Of a stretch of DNA of 5,873 nt, positions 5,796-5,873 are shown one piece after another. Origin of the DNA: JAUVXY01 sp964392345 (GTDB lineage: Bacteria > Actinomycetota > Humimicrobiia > Humimicrobiales > Humimicrobiaceae); the NCBI GenBank assembly GCA_964392345.1, contig CAYMPQ010000082.1, positions 1-5,873 of the forward strand, read 5' to 3'. A program made the translations under genes and the position numbers. The number at the start of each line of letters is the position of its first letter. The first letter of the stretch is position 1. The notes beneath the pieces were generated by a model. The model was given only the letters and a program-made list of their open reading frames with translations. It did not search any database and had not been told where the DNA came from.

Positions 5796-5873
5796 TTAAC
5801 AGCAGGAGGAGCAAGGAGCTATTTTGATATAATCATTTTCGTTAATATCTTCTTTAATATTTAAAATAAAATT
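5796..5873 (-). CDS. Possible C-terminal tail of an unidentified gene entering at the right edge
   Basis: On the minus strand the frame beginning at the last base is open for 25 codons and ends with TAA at 5796-5798. The other two minus-strand frames close within a few codons. The translated tail is acidic, then ends in APCSSCC, with three cysteines in the last five residues, which could be a metal-binding or iron-sulfur tail. I do not recognise the family. An open run of this length arises fairly often by chance, so the call is tentative. If real, the gene ends 105 bases before the acyl ligase fusion and points the same way. Confidence 0.3.
   Translation of the reverse strand, partial: NFILNIKEDINENDYIKIAPCSSCC

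Noticed and set aside
5804..5826. AGGAGG on the plus strand, resembling a strong ribosome binding site
   Set aside because: The only start codon at a suitable distance (TTG at 5824) is followed by one codon and a stop. The purine run is better explained as the complement of the cysteine/serine codons of the possible minus-strand tail.

Overview
The window is 5,873 bases of AT-rich bacterial chromosome with ordinary gene density. It holds five recognisable protein genes and a possible sixth clipped at the right edge. I see no rRNA, tRNA, CRISPR array, insertion sequence or phage gene. The gene set (a DUF2400/TIGR02757 protein, a Bacteroides-like fructokinase, and an Aas-like ligase-carrier-acyltransferase fusion) suggests a Gram-negative anaerobe or an uncultured lineage such as Omnitrophota or another deep-branching phylum. 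This placement is inference and cannot be settled from the sequence alone.

Layout: bases 3-620 (+) encode the C-terminal half of a COG1373-type AAA ATPase with a DUF4143 domain; its N-terminal half lies off the left edge. This gene converges, across about 60 bases, on a block of four genes on the minus strand. In transcription order (right to left) these are: the 842-residue fusion (5690-3162) of an acyl-activating AMP ligase, an acyl carrier domain and a PlsC acyltransferase; a DUF2400 protein (3054-2272); a PaaI-type hotdog thioesterase (2171-1665); and a PfkB-family fructokinase-like sugar kinase (1601-681). A possible cysteine-rich C-terminal tail of another minus-strand gene enters at the right edge (5873-5796).

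The clearest biology is lipid handling. The large protein carries, in one chain, what is needed to adenylate a fatty acid, hold it as a thioester on its own carrier domain and transfer it to a lysophospholipid or glycerol phosphate. Its order (ligase, carrier, acyltransferase) is the reverse of E. coli Aas and adds an internal carrier. The nearby thioesterase could release acyl groups, but the gaps of about 100 bases on both sides of the DUF2400 gene leave a single operon unproven. The kinase sits directly behind the thioesterase and is probably co-transcribed with it, although no metabolic link is obvious.

The most notable non-coding element is at 2222-2260, between the DUF2400 and thioesterase genes. 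Two near-perfect inverted repeats there share six bases, so as RNA only one hairpin can form fully at a time, and a perfect minus-strand -10 box sits at one end. I did not find convincing evidence of a wholly new biological system in this window.
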